Below are positions 59,715-64,000 of a stretch of 64,000 nt of DNA, one piece after another. The translations under genes were made by a program, and so were the position numbers. The notes beneath the pieces are model-generated. The model did not search any database. It was not told where the DNA came from and saw only the letters and a program-made list of their open reading frames with translations. This DNA comes from Pleurodeles waltl (lineage: Eukaryota > Chordata > Amphibia > Caudata > Salamandridae). The stretch is from contig NC_090451.1 in the NCBI RefSeq assembly GCF_031143425.1, positions 347,394,339 to 347,458,338 of the forward strand, written 5' to 3'. Each line of letters starts with the position of its first letter. Position 1 is the stretch's first letter.

Positions 59715-60620
59715 CATGACTGAAGGATGAGGAATGAGAAGCAGGGATGATGGATGAGGAATATGGATGAGAATTAGGAATGACGGATGAGAAGTAAAGG
59801 ATGGTGGATGAGAAGTCAGGATAAGAAGTAAGGATGATGGATGAGGAGTGGGGATGATGAATTATGGATGAGAAGCAGAGATAAGAAGTGGGGATAATAG
59901 ATGGAAAATAGGGATGATGGATGAAAAGTAGGGATGATGGATGAGAAGTAGGGGATGACTAACAGGCATGATGTAGGGTAGATGAGAAGTAGGGATAATG
60001 GATGAGAAGCAGGGAATGATGGATGAAAAGTAGGTGGATGAGAAGTATTTATGAGAAGTAGGAGTGATGGGTGAGAGGTAGGGGTGATGGATGCCAAGTA
60101 GCTATGAGAATTAGTGGTGATGGATGAGAAGTAGGGATGATGGATGATAAAAAGGGACTAGGGATGAGAAGTAGGGGTGATGATGAGAATTAAAGATGAT
60201 GGATGAGAAGCAGGCATGAATAGTAGGGATGATGGATGAGAGATAGGGATGATGGATAAGAAGTAGGGTTGAGCAGCAGGAGTAATGTATGAGAAGTAGG
60301 GATGATGGATGAGAAGCAGGGATGAAAGTAGGAATGATGGATGAGCAGTAGAGATACAAAGCAGGGATGATGGATGAGAAGTAAGTAAAATGCATGAGAA
60401 GGAGGGGTAAGAAGTAGGGATGATGGATGGGAAGTATGGATTATAGATGTGAAGTAGGTATGAGAAGCAGGGATGGCGGACAAGGAGCAGCGATGAGAAG
60501 TAGGAATGATGGATGGAAAATAGAGATGCTGGATGAGAAGTATGGACTATGGATGAAAAGTAAAAATGAGAAGTCAGAGTGATAATTATGACATAGGGAT
60601 GATGGATGAGAAGTATGGAT
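59715..60620. repeat. 20-bp minisatellite, right arm
   Basis: Imperfect units of GATGGATGAGAAGTAGGGAT, the reverse complement of the unit at 54,740-55,640, run for about 900 bp. The two arrays face each other around a centre of about 4 kb. Confidence 0.9.
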
Positions 60621-62088
60621 GTGGAGTTAGGAACAAGGATGTCCTCAAATGAATTCTTAGAGTGTTGTGGTAGCTCGACTAAAGAATGTATCTGGAGTAT
60701 TTGGAGATGCGTTTCTCCTGCAGTCTGCCAGGGGATGTATTGTTATCTGAGGTTAGTGTCACACTAATTGCAACATGCCTGCATACTTGTTTGAGCTGTA
60801 ATGCTGGATGAAAAGGATACTATATATTGCTCCTCTCATCCATCAGGAGTTTCAATGATAGTGAATACATTTTGCATTGTTGCATGGGACGTGCTGCCTT
60901 TTTTGGTGGACTCTGCAAATGGTAGTGAGAATTGTTCCATATGAGCATAGAAGCTTTAATCTGCTGCAGTGAAACTTTTAGTCATTCAATGCTGTCATTA
61001 ACACAGGGGAACAGATACGTGTATGTGATTACTTATTTCTGTACAGGTAATTTTATTATTTCAGGTAACATATTTTTATTTGCACTGTGGCTTCTGGTCA
61101 ATGTGTGTGTGTTGTTAGATCCTACTAAGTTTTAGAACAAACCTATTAACATATACTTTTTAAATCTAGGCACATTCATTCAAAACACATTTTAAATAGC
61201 TAAAAACAAAAAAGGTAATTCTAATTTGCAATGTTTCCCAATATGCTTAGCATGGAGTAGATGTACACCAAAGCAAGCCCCAATATTTGTGAATTAATAT
61301 TGTCTTTGAGAATGATATGTGCCATTGCATTTAACATTGACATGCCACCTGACAGGCTTACCCTAAGGCAAATATTTTCAAAAGCAAACATTTTTTAAAT
61401 GAAAAAAGACCTAAGTGTTGGAGACAGATTGTGTTTCATTTGCTTCATCGTAACACGAGGTATCAGACCACCCAGCATGTGTTTTCAGTAACAAACATGA
61501 ACAGTGAGTACCAGCATCTGTGAAGATATATCTATAAAGCTTTGCATTTTGCAGGAATGCAGTTTTTTTCTTGAATATGAAATGTATACCACCTTCCATT
61601 TCATTTCCATGTGAAAGCAATGTTATGTTATGTGTATTTGTAAAGCTCACTATTAACTGCAAAAGATCCTGGTGCTCAGCTCTGCCTATGGTAGGTTGGT
61701 TAAATGAAAAGCTAAATCTTTCAATATTCAGTCATACACAATGTTAGGCCTAAGATGGTTTGCTTAACCTTGGAATGTCTGTGCAATGGCCCTCGTTTCA
61801 GATACTTAGGTGGAATTTCTCTGCGTAGAATTCCTAAATGAACATCATTTTCCGGAGTTACCATCTGAAGTGGATTCTTGGTTTTTGATTTTAATCAAAA
61901 CATTTTCTAGCACAATATCCATTGTAGAGAAAATTGCAAATCACTCCAAATGGATTGAATATACTGTTCTCTTTTTCAGATTCAATTCTAGGTAAACACA
62001 GACTACTCTGTTGAAATTGTTCTGAAAAAATTGGTGCTGGTGTAAATAAAAATCTAATTCTACTTCTCAGTAAAGATGTAAAGACTTT
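60621..62088. other. AT-rich non-coding stretch
   Basis: No gene, array or terminal repeat recognised. Open frames are below 85 codons. Confidence 0.5.
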
Positions 62089-62648
62089 GGCCCTGATTCT
62101 AAGCTTGGCGGGCGGCGGTAGCCGCCCGCCAAGCGGGAACCGCCAGAAGACCGTACCGCGGTCAAAAGACCGCGGCGGTCATTCTGGGTTTCCCACTGGG
62201 CTGGCGGGCGACCGCCGAAAGTCCGCCCGCCAGCCCAGCGGGAAACACCCTTCCCACGAGGACGCCGGCTCAGAATGGAGCCGGCGGAGTGGGAAGGTGC
62301 GACGGGTGCAGTTGCACCTGTCGCGAATTTCAGTGTCTGCAAAGCAGACACTGAAATTCTTTGTGGGGCCCCCAGGGGCCCCACGGCACCCCATACCACC
62401 ATCCTGTTCCTGGCGGGTGAACCGCCAGGAACAGGATGGCGGTATGGGGTGTCAGAATCCCCATGGCGGCGCGCATGGCGGATTCCCATGGGCAGCGGAA
62501 AGTCGGCGGTACACCGCCGGCTTTCCGCTTCTGGCCGCGGCTGTACCGCCGCGGTCAGAATGCCCGGCGGAGCACCGCCAGCCTGTTGGCGGTGCTACCG
62601 CCAACCTCCGCCCTGGCGGTATTTACCGCCAGGGTCAGAATGACCCCC
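62089..62648. mobile_element. Hairpin-chain MITE, copy 2 (inverted relative to copy 1)
   Basis: Flanked by TTT (62,086-62,088 and 62,649-62,651). It starts GGCCCTGATTCT and ends GGGTCAGAATGACCCCC. Its 560 bp repeat the same order of hairpins in reverse: 62,103-62,134 (14-bp stem, loop GGTA), 62,325-62,359 (16-bp stem, loop AAA), 62,363-62,384 (10 bp), 62,389-62,449 (28-bp stem with one mismatch, 5-nt loop) and 62,571-62,596 (10 bp, loop GCCTGT). Frames of up to 204 codons are GC-rich shadows. Confidence 0.85.
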
Positions 62649-64000
62649 TTTGTTTTGGACTCTGGATATCCACTATAAGTCCAAGAGGGTGGGGTCCATA
62701 ACAGATTTTGAGAATAATCACTGACAATTTGAATTATAACTAATTCATACCAATGTGTAGTGAATTTTGGGCTAGCCACAGATTATGCAATTTCCATTTC
62801 ATTCAAATGTCTGTAAATGTATACAATATAAATATCCTGAAACCCTGCATTGATTGCAGTCTCTTCTACCTATGCTGAATACCTCTGTCTTAGAATCCTA
62901 CACTGCTAAACTTTCACTAAACAAATCTAAACTAAAAAAAGGATAAACTGTATAGTACACACAGGAAATTGTTATTGTGATGATCTTAGACATGGGCTTG
63001 CATTAGTTAAACGTGTCTTGGGATGTGTGAAATTCAGTCCTTCTTCAAATAAATGTGAATATCATTATATGAAGGAATTCTGTTTGAGTGATCTAAAGTC
63101 AGTAAATTCTGACACCTTCCTTAAGTACATTTTATCAAGGTCATCTCGCCCTTAGCATACTACACATCACCTCTTGGTAGGATTATTGTGGGTCACTTTC
63201 TTCAAGGTCTATATTGTGTACTAAAAGGCAGACGATTTATTTTTGATTCCCACAGTGACCCAACGCCAGAATCATGTATACTCTTTACATGCTTATGAAT
63301 TTTCCCTTCACTCACAACCTAAAACTTTTGAAGCCCTTTAGGTCTTATTCCCCACTTCAGACTTTTCTGACCCGGTGACCTATTTTGCCCTAGCTCTTTT
63401 GTCACATTTAGGGTCACAGTTACAGAGCATTCACTCTAACTCAAATACTTGAGCCACTCTGCCATTAACTCCAACTCAAACTTTTGTCACTCAGATATTG
63501 AGACTGAGATACCGAGAAATATTTTGGAGTTGATTTGGTTGCACATAAATTAACAAATTGTTTGAGTATTACTTACAAGTGGTTACTAATTTAAGCATAT
63601 GATTATTAAGACATGCATTGCATTGTTATTTTCAAACAACTGATCATTCAACATGTAGGCCCTCTCTGTATAGGCACATAACTCCACTGTCATTAGTTCA
63701 TGATGAGAGTCTTTCTTCCATCTCAGTGCCCTCCCATTTTGCCAACTTCAAGGGTTTATTTTCTGACTGTTGGCTTGCCCTTTTTATGCCCTGCTCTCAC
63801 CAGATTTAGGCTAGGATTGTTGTGTTTGCCAGTTGATCCTTTGTGGGCATACCTTTTACTCAAAATCTGACACCCTATCTTCATAGGGTTTGGGGGTCAG
63901 AGGGGAAAAGTGGGTTGTCTACATTTGCATTCTCATAATATGCAACACAGCAAGGCAAATGAGACAAAGAGAGGTCAAGGTTGAGAAATTCCCGTATTTC
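62649..64000. other. AT-rich non-coding stretch at window end
   Basis: No gene, array, RNA gene or terminal repeat recognised. Confidence 0.5.

Noticed and set aside
62067..62701. Open frames of 204 and 140 codons on opposite strands
   Set aside because: Same reason: GC-rich palindromic MITE, open in several frames, crossing the element's ends.

Overview
This window looks like repeat-rich intergenic DNA from a very large vertebrate genome, most likely a salamander or newt. The evidence is long vertebrate-type retroelements, several generations of nested insertions, and many PIF/Harbinger-type elements carrying the 'ggccctcattatga...ctggcggt' terminal signature, which I associate with caudate amphibians (Pleurodeles-like). 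The species is an inference. I found no host gene exon, tRNA, rRNA or CRISPR array that I would defend. Almost every long open frame is either a decayed transposon gene or a reading-frame shadow of GC-rich or tandem repeats.

Layout. (1) 1-13,361: a decayed class I-type (gamma/epsilon-like) endogenous retrovirus on the minus strand. It runs 5' LTR (11,786-13,361), an initiator-tRNA-Met-like primer site, gag, pol (RT, RNase H, integrase), env and polypurine tract, into a 3' LTR cut by the window start. A 2.1 kb LTR-like element (2,701-4,807) sits between pol and env. (2) 13,587-26,519: three more copies of that 2.1-2.5 kb family (13,587-16,073; 19,475-about 21,625; 22,536-24,775), the last one splitting a small MITE. 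(3) 26,566-34,862: an 8.3 kb PIF/Harbinger transposon with a plus-strand transposase flanked by two minus-strand Myb/SANT-type genes, all broken. It lies inside a dispersed repeat whose second copy is at 37,676-38,335. (4) About 38,900-45,980: a plus-strand L1-type LINE with recognisable ORF1 and ORF2, poly(A) tail, and a 1.1 kb Harbinger MITE inside ORF1. (5) 46,571-52,740: more MITEs, an unrecognised decayed reading frame ending in a membrane segment, and another LTR-like copy. (6) 53,929-62,648: two copies, in opposite orientation, of a GC-rich MITE built as a chain of hairpins. Between them lies a large inverted repeat whose arms each carry a 20-bp minisatellite and whose centre holds another LTR-like copy and a MITE. 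(7) The last 1.3 kb is AT-rich with nothing I recognise.

Two themes stand out. First, target-site duplications give a consistent classification: 5 bp around the TGTTAG...CTAACA elements (LTR-type) and 3 bp around the GGCC...GGCC elements (Harbinger-type). Second, the MITEs share a small hairpin (CCGCCA stem, ACAGGC loop), and in the GC-rich family nearly the whole element consists of consecutive hairpins whose arms differ between the two copies yet stay self-complementary in each. That hairpin-chain family is my best candidate for something undescribed.
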